DNA from: Paenibacillus cookii
Lineage (GTDB): Bacteria; Bacillota; Bacilli; Paenibacillales; Paenibacillaceae
Direction of reading: 5' to 3'
DNA length: 64,000 bases
NCBI RefSeq assembly: GCF_018333375.1
Contig: NZ_BORW01000015.1
Coordinates: 1-64,000 of the forward strand
Positions 9,998 through 17,073 of this stretch are shown here, piece by piece. A model generated the notes under the pieces. That model did not search any database. It worked only from the letters and a program-made list of their open reading frames with translations, and was not told the DNA's origin. How positions within the stretch are numbered: position 1 is the first letter of the stretch; every line of letters begins with the position of its first letter. A program made the translations under genes and the position numbers.

Positions 9998-10026
9998 AAA
10001 AAAAACACCGCCAGCGCTTTGACGGT
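9998..10026 (-). terminator. Leader hairpin with T-run upstream of the transport operon
   Basis: On the minus strand a 7-bp stem from ACCGTCA to TGGCGGT with loop AAGCGC is followed by GTTTTTTTT. It sits 54 nt before the first permease start and no convincing gene precedes it. It could be a leader attenuator or the end of an unrecognised short RNA. The rest of 10027-10230 shows no gene. Confidence 0.55.
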
Positions 10027-10239
10027 ATTTTGATCAGATTCGCTCCGATTTTGACTTTTCGCATGGAACAGTGTCATGACCTCTGCAACGAAACGAAGGG
10101 AGGTTTGGTCTCCGCCGAGTATCCTGTTGCCGATCCGTCGGTCCAACGGCACGATATCCGCCATATTTCGCCATGCCTACCGGGAAAAAGGGTCTATCCG
10201 CTATCATGATCCATAGTTCTAGCGAATTAGACTTTTTTC

Positions 10240-10268
10240 TTGACTATTAAATCGAGCGGACTTAATAT
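10240..10268 (+). promoter_or_regulatory. Sigma-A promoter of the endopeptidase leader
   Basis: TTGACT at 10240-10245, a 17-nt spacer and TAATAT at 10263-10268 lie about 40 nt before the first c-di-GMP aptamer. Confidence 0.65.
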
Positions 10269-10309
10269 AATGGTAGATTATAGATTTATTTTCCATCCTA
10301 AAAATGATA

Positions 10310-10386
10310 AAGGCAAACCTATTGAAAAATGGGGACGCAAAGCTACAGGGGCTAACGCGATTTTTCGCCATGCCAGCCAGTTGCCG
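10310..10386 (+). ncRNA. c-di-GMP-I riboswitch, first of a tandem pair
   Basis: The GEMM-I core is canonical: AAAGGCAAACC, a GAAA-type loop, GGGGACGCAAAGC, ACAGGGGCTAA and the closing GCCAGCCAGTTGCC that pairs with the opening GGCAA. It lies in the leader of the Pro-Pro endopeptidase gene. A strong terminator follows at 10415. Aptamer bases 10347-10354 (AGGGGCTA) can pair with 10414-10421 (TAGCCCTT), which includes the terminator 5' arm. This suggests ligand binding frees the terminator and turns the gene off. The switch direction is inference. Confidence 0.95.
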
Positions 10387-10414
10387 ACATAAGACTGCGT
10401 TATTTATGATGCAT

Positions 10415-10446
10415 AGCCCTTCTTATTTCGGTAAGAAGGGCTTTTT
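10415..10446 (+). terminator. Riboswitch-linked terminator
   Basis: An 11-bp perfect stem AGCCCTTCTTA/TAAGAAGGGCT with a 6-nt loop is followed by TTTTT. It stands between the two tandem c-di-GMP aptamers and is the likely expression platform of the first. Confidence 0.9.
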
Positions 10447-10492
10447 GGCGCTTGATGGCGCCCTGCGGTTACAAAGTTCGACTCCGTTATTG

Positions 10493-10579
10493 ACAAAGGC
10501 AAACCCATTGAAAAATGGGGGCGCAAAGCTATAGGAGCTAACGCGATTGCATGATCGTCGCCACGCTAGCCAGCTACCA
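10493..10579 (+). ncRNA. c-di-GMP-I riboswitch, second and partly degenerate
   Basis: A second GEMM-I element has GGCAAACC, GAAAAATGG, GCGCAAAGC, AGGAGCTAA and GCTAGCCAGCTACC. It departs from the first copy in two ways: the conserved GACGC reads GGCGC, and the closing strand (GCTACC) pairs poorly with GGCAA. A hairpin AAAGCCT/AGGCTTT (10585-10615) follows without a T-run and abuts the GGAGG site at 10616-10620. This element may act on translation or may be decaying. Confidence 0.85.
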
Positions 10580-10630
10580 ATTTGAAAGCCTCGCTCCTTT
10601 CCGGAAGCAGGCTTTGGAGGAATGATCGGG

Positions 10631-11281
10631 ATGAAATGGACAAAGCAAATACTCGCTCTGCTTATTGTTTTCACGTTGGTCGGCGCGTTTCCGAAAACCG
10701 AGGCCCATGCGCGAGAATCGGTCATCCAGCAGTTAGTGGTCTTGCCGACGGGCAGTTATAACGCAAAAGAAGCCAAGGCCATGATGGGCCGCCTGGAGAG
10801 AATTCCCGCCCCCGTCCTTGAAGCTTTGCACGATAAAGGGGTCAAAGTCATTTTAACGAACGACGCCATCACAAACGTACCCGAGCTCAGCTATTTGAAA
10901 GGGAAAACCCCAAGAGGCTGGGAAGGAACGGGATTAACTTGGGATGACGTGCCCGGCGTCAGCGAGAAAAACGTCGTCGTCCGGATCGGCTACAGCAAAA
11001 AAGGCGAAGGCCATAATTCGTTTAATCTCGAAATCCATGAAACCATGCATGCCGTGGACCGTTTCGTGTTCGGCAATGCCAGCCAAAGCGCGGAATTCCA
11101 ACGCATCTTTAACCAGGAAGCCGCTGCCGAATTCGGCAACGACGGCTACTTTTCGGCTTATACCGAAGAATACTTTGCGGAAGCGGCCAGCTTGTACGTA
11201 TACAACGAAAACACGCGCAGCGAACTCAAAGCGAACGCCCCGTTAACGTATCAATATTTGGACAAATTGTTTAACCAATAA
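10631..11281 (+). CDS. Secreted Pro-Pro endopeptidase (PPEP family)
   Basis: The product resembles PPEP-1 (Zmp1) of C. difficile and PPEP-2 of Paenibacillus alvei, small secreted zinc proteases that cut between two prolines in surface proteins. I place the start at 10631: GGAGG is 10 nt before it, whereas the ATG at 10622 is 1 nt from the site. The first 27 residues are a signal peptide ending AHA. The zinc motif is His136-Glu-Thr-Met-His140, with acidic residues in TEEYFAEA (179-184) placed about where the third ligand lies in PPEP-1. The convergent neighbour encodes an SLH surface protein with PLPPAP sites, the expected substrate. Two c-di-GMP riboswitches precede it. Confidence 0.93.
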   Translation: MKWTKQILALLIVFTLVGAFPKTEAHARESVIQQLVVLPTGSYNAKEAKAMMGRLERIPAPVLEALHDKGVKVILTNDAITNVPELSYLKGKTPRGWEGTGLTWDDVPGVSEKNVVVRIGYSKKGEGHNSFNLEIHETMHAVDRFVFGNASQSAEFQRIFNQEAAAEFGNDGYFSAYTEEYFAEAASLYVYNENTRSELKANAPLTYQYLDKLFNQ

Positions 11282-11283
11282 AA

Positions 11284-11313
11284 AGAAAGACCCCTCAGGC
11301 GAGGGGTCTTTCT
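11284..11313 (+). terminator. Terminator hairpin after the endopeptidase (repeat copy 1)
   Basis: AGAAAGACCCCTC and its complement flank the loop AGGC, 2 nt after the endopeptidase stop. The same hairpin recurs at 11482-11513. Confidence 0.8.
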
Positions 11314-11314
11314 C

Positions 11315-11360
11315 AGAGTGTCGAGAAAGTCCAACGGACTTTTCGACACTCTATTTTTTA
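11315..11360 (+). terminator. Second terminator hairpin with T-run
   Basis: AGAGTGTCGA...AGTCC pairs with GGACTTTTCGACACTCT around a short loop and is followed by ATTTTTTA, giving a strong plus-strand terminator. Confidence 0.85.
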
Positions 11361-11442
11361 TATGGGGAATCATATCTTTTAAAATAAAAATCGATTTAAA
11401 GCGCTCTGAGAACCCTACTTCAGTGACCGACGAGGCAATTTT

Positions 11443-11470
11443 AAACCCCCTGCAAAAAAACAGGGGGTTT
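11443..11470. terminator. Third hairpin in the convergent spacer
   Basis: A perfect 10-bp stem AAACCCCCTG/CAGGGGGTTT with loop CAAAAAAA lies between the convergent genes. It has no clear outside T-run. Confidence 0.6.
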
Positions 11471-11481
11471 CTCGACAGCCT

Positions 11482-11513
11482 GAGAAAGACCCCTCAGGCG
11501 AGGGGTCTTTCTC
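11482..11513 (-). terminator. Terminator hairpin after the surface-protein gene (repeat copy 2)
   Basis: This is a copy of the hairpin at 11284-11313, with extended arms GAGAAAGACCCCTC and its complement. It lies 12 nt beyond the minus-strand surface-protein stop. Being self-complementary it can serve either strand. Confidence 0.75.
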
Positions 11514-11525
11514 GTTGGATCTAAC

Positions 11526-14500
11526 TTAAGGATATACGCGATCCGGCTTAACTTGTTCCCAAGTTTCAGCTCCATCGGCATTTCTGCTGTAATCATGGTT
11601 GTTCGTCGCTTCGAGCACGTCGGCGTAATACCACTTGTTCAGCGTATTATCCGGCCATGCTTTTGCATCCTTATGAATGCCTTCTACTTTGACCTTGCGG
11701 TTCAATACGCTGTTGATGAACGCCATCGCTTCCGCACGGGTAATGTATTGATTCGGCTTAAACGTGCCGTCCGGATAACCCTTGATCCAACCTTTGTTGG
11801 CGGCAGATACGATATACTTTTCGGCCCAATGGCCTTTGATATCCGAGATCATCGTATTTTCCTGCTGATCCAAATCGTCGAATCTGGAGGCAATTGCCGC
11901 AAACTCGGCTCTCGTGATTGAACGGCCCGGTTTGAAGGTTCCGTCCGGATAGCCGGTAATGATGCCTGCATTTTCCATCGTAGCGATGTTTTTGCTGGAC
12001 CAACGCGTAGCAGCCACGTCTTTGTAAGAGCTGGTGCTCTTCATGTAATCGCTGCGCGTTGCGTCATCCATCAGTCGGTAGAAAATGGCCGCAACCTCTT
12101 CGCGGCTGATGTTGTTTTCCGGTTTGACCATGCCGTCCGGATACCCGTTGATGTAGTTGAAATGGTTGGCCGTATCCAGCTTCGGAGGCGCAGGCGGCAA
12201 CGGCGGCACAACAGGCGGTGCCGGTGGCAGCGGCGTTACGCTGCCGGAATTGCCCGAAGACGATCCCGGATTGCTTGGACTCGGATCGATAGGCGGCGTT
12301 ACCGGAGGAGCATTTTTCGTGTAGTAGAAAATGTACTCCTGTCCGTTTTGATCCTCAAACTGATAGACGACGGAAGACTTCACAGGCGTATAGCCGGTTA
12401 CAGGAACAGCCGTCAAGGTCACGGAGCTGCCGGCTTTGCCTTTCAGAACGGTCGAAGCTGCCAGTTCGGCGCCTGTTCCTTGTTCCAGATACTTCACGGT
12501 GACTTCTTGGTCTTTTTCAACCGGTGCCGTATCCGGGATAAAATAAACGATCAATTCCTGAAGCGCTTCTCCGGTGAACCGGTAAGGATACTCGGCTTGC
12601 TCCGGTTTGTAAACCGCTCCGCTGACCGTGATCGGATCCGGTTTGATCGTGATGGCTTCGTCAGGTTTTCCTGAATACGTCTTTTGCCCCAATTCCTCAT
12701 TCGTTAACTTGTTCAGGAATCTGACCAGAAGCTGCACAATCGTCTCGTCTTGGCCCTTTTTGTAATATACGGTATATTCCTGCTCCGGAGCGTCGGTAAT
12801 GAGATACTCATGGTTGATTTCCAAAGGCGAATATACGGCGTCTAGAACGGTGATCGGCTTTTCGCTCCACCGCAGCGTTTCTCCAACCTTGCCGGTCAGC
12901 GTCGTTGTTTCTGCGATCCGATCGTTCGTCTCTTGATCGACATGGTGGATAGATACGGTGCGTTCCTCAGGTTCAGAAACTTGTTTCTTGTAATAGAAAA
13001 CATATTCCTGGTTGCTTTCAGGCGATACCGGATATGAAATCTCAGGTATTGCCGGGACATAACCTTCGATGTTCGGAGCTTTGAGCAGCACTTCCTTGCC
13101 TACTTCGCCTTGCAAGCTGGCAGGTTCCAGCAGCTGCTGATTCGTTCCTTCTTCAAGGTATTTCACAATAATCGTGCGCATTTCAGGTGCCGGTTTGTCG
13201 GCCGTGTAGTAGATCACGACTTCTTGTTTTTCGTCGGCAGTGAATTTGTACGCAACTTCCGATTTCACTGGCGTGTAGCCATCAATCGATGGTGCAGTCA
13301 GCTTGATCTCCTGATCCGTTACGCCGTCCTGCGTTGTTGCGTCTTTAATTTCCTGCTTCGAATCTTGGTCCACATAGCGGATCGTCACCGTTTGCTTATC
13401 GGCCGTGTAGTACACGGTATGCTTCTGGTCTTTTTCCCCTGTGAACGTATACGTCTCGGTGTCTGTTACCGGCGTGTAGCCCGGAATTTTTTCCGCTACG
13501 TTAACTTCCTCGCCTTTATGGCCTTTGTGGGTCGTCGGCTGAACCAGCTCTTTGTCCGTGCCTTCTACCCGATGTTGTACTGTGACTTGTTGTTCGTTTG
13601 CTTTATAGAAAATAACAACTTCTTGTTTTTCGTCGGCAGTGAATTTGTACGCAACTTCCGATTTCACTGGCGTGTAGCCATCAATCGATGGTGCAGTCAG
13701 CTTGATCTCCTGATCCGTTACGCCGTCCTGCGTTGTTGCGTCTTTAATTTCCTGCTTCGAATCTTGGTCCACATAACGGATCGTCACCGTTTGCTTATCG
13801 GCCGTGTAGTACACGGTATGCTTCTGGTCTTTTTCCCCTGTGAACGTATACGTCTCGGTGTCTGTTACCGGCGTGTAGCCCGGAATTTTTTCCGCTACGT
13901 TAACTTCCTCGCCTTTATGGCCTTTGTGGGTCGTCGGCTGAACCAGCTCTTTGTCCGTGCCTTCTACCCGATGTTGTACTGTGACTTGTTGTTCGTTTGC
14001 TTTATAGAAAATAACAACTTCTTGTTTTTCGTCGGCAGTGAATTTGTACGCGACTTCCGATTTCACTGGCGTGTAGCCATCAATCGATGGTGCAGTCAGC
14101 TTGATCTCCTGATCGGTTACGCCTTCCTGCGTTGTTGCGTCTTTAATTTCCTGCTTCGAATCTTGGTCCACATAGCGGATCGTCACCGTTTGCTTATCGG
14201 CCGTGTAGTGGAATGCGTACTCTTGGCCGTCTTTGCCCGTAAAGGTATACTTGTCGCTTGCCTTTTCAGGGGTATAGCCAGGGATTTTCTTCGCTTCAAG
14301 TTCAATCTGCTTGCCCTTGAGTCCTTTTACGACGGCCGGCTCAGCCAGCGCTTTATTCGTTCCTTTGTCCAAATACTTGACCGTTACGTGCTGCTCTACC
14401 GCTTCCATGAATCCGAACCACACCGTCGGAGTCGGCTCGCTCATGGTCAGTTTTACGTTGGTCGGGTCGATACCGACTTCAAGTTGATACCCATCAATGG

Positions 14501-15893
14501 TTGGGGCACTCACGGCATATGTTTGGTCGATGTCCAGCGAGTCTTTTCCATCCTGCTTGAACTTCTGATTGTACAGCTGCTCCGCAAGCTCGGGCTTATC
14601 GACAACAACGCCCTCCGCATTAACCGGCTGACCGTCCGCATTTACACGGTAGCCTTTGACGGTGATGGAGCCTTTGCCGAAGCTTACTTGGGGAACCTCG
14701 AAGTTTTTGGTTACGTCTTTCCCATGGATGTCGGTATAATCGATGGTTGTTGTTCCATTCGTTGGGTAAAGCTGATTTGGATCAGGATTTTTCGATTGAT
14801 CCATTTCGACGATGTAAGTCAAGGTCGCCGGGGAACCTTCCATGATGTTGCCGACGTTCCATGTAAAGGTTTCGGTCTTTTTGTCCAAGGTAATGGTTCC
14901 TTGCGAAACGGTCGGTTCGCCGACCAGATTAAACATGTCGCCCATAGGGTCGGTCACAATAGCGTCCTGGGCAGCGTAAGCAATTTGGCTGGACAGTTCG
15001 GAGAAGACCTTGCCCAAATCCGCGCTGTTGGACGAATAATAGCCTTTGTTTTGAACATGATTCAGCACGTATTTGGCATCTTTATCATTCCCGACTTCAA
15101 GGCCGATCGAATACATGCCGATGCCGCCGTCCCAAGCGAGTTTTGCTTCGGACAATGCTGCAATGCCGTTGTCTTCTACATCTTTGCGGTCAACGGTATA
15201 TGCCTGAGTCCATCCTAAGTAATAGCTCGATCCGCTTCCAAGCACCTTACCGTTATAGTTAAAATCATTCAAGGTATAGTCGTACTTGTTTTGCGGCCAA
15301 TTGTAAGCTGCGGCATGCGACGCCTTGTAGCTGTATGTCGGGGCGCCGTCGCTCAACAACACGATGATCTTGTTTTGCGCCTGGCTTCCGGTCAGCATCG
15401 TGCGGGCTTTATTCAGCCCGGCTTGAATGTTGGTGCCTTCGTTGCTTACGGTAATGCCTTTGATCTTGTTTTTTAGGCTGTCCTTCTGGCTAAATCCCAG
15501 GAAGGAAGATTTTTCGTCAGCCGTCTTATCGAAAGTCACAACTGCGATTCTCGTCGTCGAATCTTTGATCAACAGGTTATCGACGAACTTAGTCGCTGCC
15601 TCTTTGGCGTTGACCATCCGGTTCGAATTTCTCATGCTTCCGGACCGGTCGATCACCAGCACGACATCCGATGACGATTGAATGTTTTTGCCTTCGACGG
15701 TCAACGTAACTTTCCATTGGCCTTTTCCCGCGGGTTCGGCTTTTTTGTTCAGATTGATCGCTCCCGGATTCGGCCAGATCAGCTCATTCGATGCTGCCGA
15801 TGCCGAGTTTAGGAACAGGTTGCCCGGGATCAGTCCCGTCAACACCGACAAAACCAACAGCCATGATGCTACAAGTTTTAAACCTCGTTTCAT
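11526..15893 (-). CDS. VWA-MucBP-SLH surface protein, likely PPEP substrate
   Basis: This 1455-residue exported protein has a signal peptide (to about residue 34, ending ASA), a von Willebrand A domain with the metal-site motif Asp82-Arg-Ser-Gly-Ser, a long array of MucBP-like repeats (about 500-1180), a Pro/Ser/Gly linker, and three SLH motifs at the C-terminus (GYPDG...TRAE) that bind secondary cell wall polymer. The architecture matches VMSP, the PPEP-2 substrate of P. alvei. The linker near residues 1220-1240 has two PLPPAP sites, close to the known PLP-PVP cleavage site. Cutting there would release the VWA/MucBP part from its SLH anchor. AAGGAGG precedes the ATG. The leader holds a terminator and a probable c-di-GMP-I aptamer. 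Confidence 0.93.
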   Translation of the reverse strand: MKRGLKLVASWLLVLSVLTGLIPGNLFLNSASAASNELIWPNPGAINLNKKAEPAGKGQWKVTLTVEGKNIQSSSDVVLVIDRSGSMRNSNRMVNAKEAATKFVDNLLIKDSTTRIAVVTFDKTADEKSSFLGFSQKDSLKNKIKGITVSNEGTNIQAGLNKARTMLTGSQAQNKIIVLLSDGAPTYSYKASHAAAYNWPQNKYDYTLNDFNYNGKVLGSGSSYYLGWTQAYTVDRKDVEDNGIAALSEAKLAWDGGIGMYSIGLEVGNDKDAKYVLNHVQNKGYYSSNSADLGKVFSELSSQIAYAAQDAIVTDPMGDMFNLVGEPTVSQGTITLDKKTETFTWNVGNIMEGSPATLTYIVEMDQSKNPDPNQLYPTNGTTTIDYTDIHGKDVTKNFEVPQVSFGKGSITVKGYRVNADGQPVNAEGVVVDKPELAEQLYNQKFKQDGKDSLDIDQTYAVSAPTIDGYQLEVGIDPTNVKLTMSEPTPTVWFGFMEAVEQHVTVKYLDKGTNKALAEPAVVKGLKGKQIELEAKKIPGYTPEKASDKYTFTGKDGQEYAFHYTADKQTVTIRYVDQDSKQEIKDATTQEGVTDQEIKLTAPSIDGYTPVKSEVAYKFTADEKQEVVIFYKANEQQVTVQHRVEGTDKELVQPTTHKGHKGEEVNVAEKIPGYTPVTDTETYTFTGEKDQKHTVYYTADKQTVTIRYVDQDSKQEIKDATTQDGVTDQEIKLTAPSIDGYTPVKSEVAYKFTADEKQEVVIFYKANEQQVTVQHRVEGTDKELVQPTTHKGHKGEEVNVAEKIPGYTPVTDTETYTFTGEKDQKHTVYYTADKQTVTIRYVDQDSKQEIKDATTQDGVTDQEIKLTAPSIDGYTPVKSEVAYKFTADEKQEVVIYYTADKPAPEMRTIIVKYLEEGTNQQLLEPASLQGEVGKEVLLKAPNIEGYVPAIPEISYPVSPESNQEYVFYYKKQVSEPEERTVSIHHVDQETNDRIAETTTLTGKVGETLRWSEKPITVLDAVYSPLEINHEYLITDAPEQEYTVYYKKGQDETIVQLLVRFLNKLTNEELGQKTYSGKPDEAITIKPDPITVSGAVYKPEQAEYPYRFTGEALQELIVYFIPDTAPVEKDQEVTVKYLEQGTGAELAASTVLKGKAGSSVTLTAVPVTGYTPVKSSVVYQFEDQNGQEYIFYYTKNAPPVTPPIDPSPSNPGSSSGNSGSVTPLPPAPPVVPPLPPAPPKLDTANHFNYINGYPDGMVKPENNISREEVAAIFYRLMDDATRSDYMKSTSSYKDVAATRWSSKNIATMENAGIITGYPDGTFKPGRSITRAEFAAIASRFDDLDQQENTMISDIKGHWAEKYIVSAANKGWIKGYPDGTFKPNQYITRAEAMAFINSVLNRKVKVEGIHKDAKAWPDNTLNKWYYADVLEATNNHDYSRNADGAETWEQVKPDRVYP
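13219..14209 (-). repeat. 399-bp near-identical tandem repeat within the MucBP region
   Basis: Three in-frame copies start at 13219, 13618 and 14017 (the last is partial, 193 bp). Each full unit is 399 bp, or 133 residues, and encodes two different MucBP-like modules. The copies differ by only a few bases, far less than the protein's other repeats. This points to recent duplication or gene conversion and possible length variation between strains. Confidence 0.92.
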
Positions 15894-15931
15894 CTCGTCC
15901 TCCTTATTCCTTTGAATTGTTCCCGAAAAGC

Positions 15932-15972
15932 AAAAAGCCCGGCTGCATTAACGAATTGTTAATTGCAGCCGG
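15932..15972 (-). terminator. Leader terminator of the surface-protein gene
   Basis: On the minus strand CCGGCTGC-A-ATTAAC pairs with GTTAATGCAGCCGG and is followed by GCTTTTTGC. It lies about 40 nt before the start codon and its 5' arm overlaps the 3' strand of the putative upstream aptamer, as expected for a terminator-based riboswitch. Confidence 0.9.
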
Positions 15973-16042
15973 ACGATCATAAGTCATAAGGACTCTTAGA
16001 CTCCAAGGCTTTGCGACCTAATCTTTCGACTAGTGTGCCAAA
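15963..16042 (-). ncRNA. Putative divergent c-di-GMP-I riboswitch of the surface-protein leader
   Basis: Read on the minus strand, the leader holds GGCACAC, a 6-bp stem CTAGTC/GATTAG closed by a GAAA tetraloop, GTCGCAAAGCC, then TCTAAG...TATGA and finally CCGGCTGC. This follows the GEMM-I order: GGCAAAC, GNRA loop, GACGCAAAGCC, 11-nt receptor CCTAAG...TATGG and AGCCGGGTTGCC. The receptor C-G pair appears changed to U-A, a compensated change. The final CCGGCTGC is shared with the terminator 5' arm, so ligand binding should block termination and turn the gene on. Several consensus bases differ and binding is untested. Confidence 0.68.
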
Positions 16043-16165
16043 TATCAGATTGTCGTTATTGCAGCAATGCCTAACGCGAAAATCCATTGCATTGATCTTT
16101 CGAATGTTAGGCCGTGGGAACCATTGACAAATATAAACCAAAATAAAATTGGCTGTCAATAGCCA

Positions 16166-17047
16166 TCATGTGAAATCTTTGGAATTTTCTTTAAACGTGA
16201 TCCAGATCCCCGTCTTATCGTCCGATGATTTGAAACGCGGGTAGCGGATGCACTCCGGATCGTCTTGTTCCAGGGCCAGCAGCCACTTGGCGTAGCTTTC
16301 CAAGCCTTCCGCAGCGACCTGGCGCAGCAGCTTCTCTTCCGGATTTCCGGTTTCGTCATCCTGAAGCGGCCAAGGTTCCGGGTAAAAAAGCCCGTCCGTC
16401 ACGAGCAGCAGTCCCGCCAAGCCGATCCGGTTAATTTTGCCGTATTCCAAAAAATTTTCCGCTTCCGGCAATCCGTTGATCACGGAGTAACCTTCAAAAG
16501 TGTTCATTTTCTCTTTATTTTGAAGCAGCCGGGGTTTGACCCTTTCCCACAATTCGGCTTTCGTATGTATGCCCTCTTCGATGCCCTGCTTCCAAACCGC
16601 CAGGGACGCTTCCCCGATCTGAGCGACCTGATCCCGCGTGAGTGTCCGAATCGAACCGTCCCGGTACAAGGCGATCACCATGCAATCCCCCGCCTGAACG
16701 TATTCGATGTGATGTTCATGAATGCGGATGGCAGCCATGGCGGCCGTCCACAGTTCGCTTTTGCGATCCGTCCGGATGCCGCTTGCCCGCATTTCCTCGC
16801 CCAACTTGAGGTTGGCTTCTTTGGCAAACGTCTCGAGATTGCGGGTTTCGTCTGCGGGGAGCTGCTCGAAATGCCGTTTGATCAGCTGCGAAGCCAGTCT
16901 GCCCCCGGTTTCGCCATGCGGTCCCCGGTAAGGGATCAGCGACGTCGCCCCGTCGATAACGCCAAAAATCCGTGCGTCCGGATGCCATATGACGGCGTCT
17001 TCATTCCACTCTCCTACGCCTTGAATCGAAATATGATGAATGTCCAT
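16166..17047 (-). CDS. PP2C-family protein phosphatase
   Basis: This 293-residue soluble protein keeps the metal-binding signature of PPM/PP2C serine/threonine phosphatases: NEDA near residue 15, GVIDGAT near 29-35, GD in VQAGDCMV, VTDG in LLLVTDGLF and a late Asp in DDKTG. It lacks membrane segments. GGAGGGG precedes the ATG. It starts 26 nt after a membrane-protein gene and may share its GntR-led transcript. The target is unknown; the divergent sequence resembles stand-alone PP2C proteins rather than PrpC, since no PASTA kinase gene is nearby. Confidence 0.8.
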   Translation of the reverse strand: MDIHHISIQGVGEWNEDAVIWHPDARIFGVIDGATSLIPYRGPHGETGGRLASQLIKRHFEQLPADETRNLETFAKEANLKLGEEMRASGIRTDRKSELWTAAMAAIRIHEHHIEYVQAGDCMVIALYRDGSIRTLTRDQVAQIGEASLAVWKQGIEEGIHTKAELWERVKPRLLQNKEKMNTFEGYSVINGLPEAENFLEYGKINRIGLAGLLLVTDGLFYPEPWPLQDDETGNPEEKLLRQVAAEGLESYAKWLLALEQDDPECIRYPRFKSSDDKTGIWITFKENSKDFT

Positions 17048-17073
17048 GAGGTTTCCCCTCCGTAGTCGTTTGT

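Noticed and set aside
9973-10164. A 63-codon minus-strand frame upstream of the permease operon
   Set aside because: It has no ribosome site, runs through the leader terminator hairpin and has no recognisable composition.
11284-11513. Repeated hairpins considered as an integron or attachment site
   Set aside because: They match intrinsic terminators with T-runs, no recombinase is nearby, and copies sit directly after stop codons.
13219-14209. Regular repeats considered as a CRISPR array
   Set aside because: The period is 399 bp, the repeats are in frame within a surface protein and there are no short spacers or cas genes.
13110-15218. A 702-codon open frame on the plus strand
   Set aside because: It lies wholly opposite the surface-protein gene, repeats with the same 399-bp period and lacks a ribosome site; it is a mirror of the MucBP coding bias.
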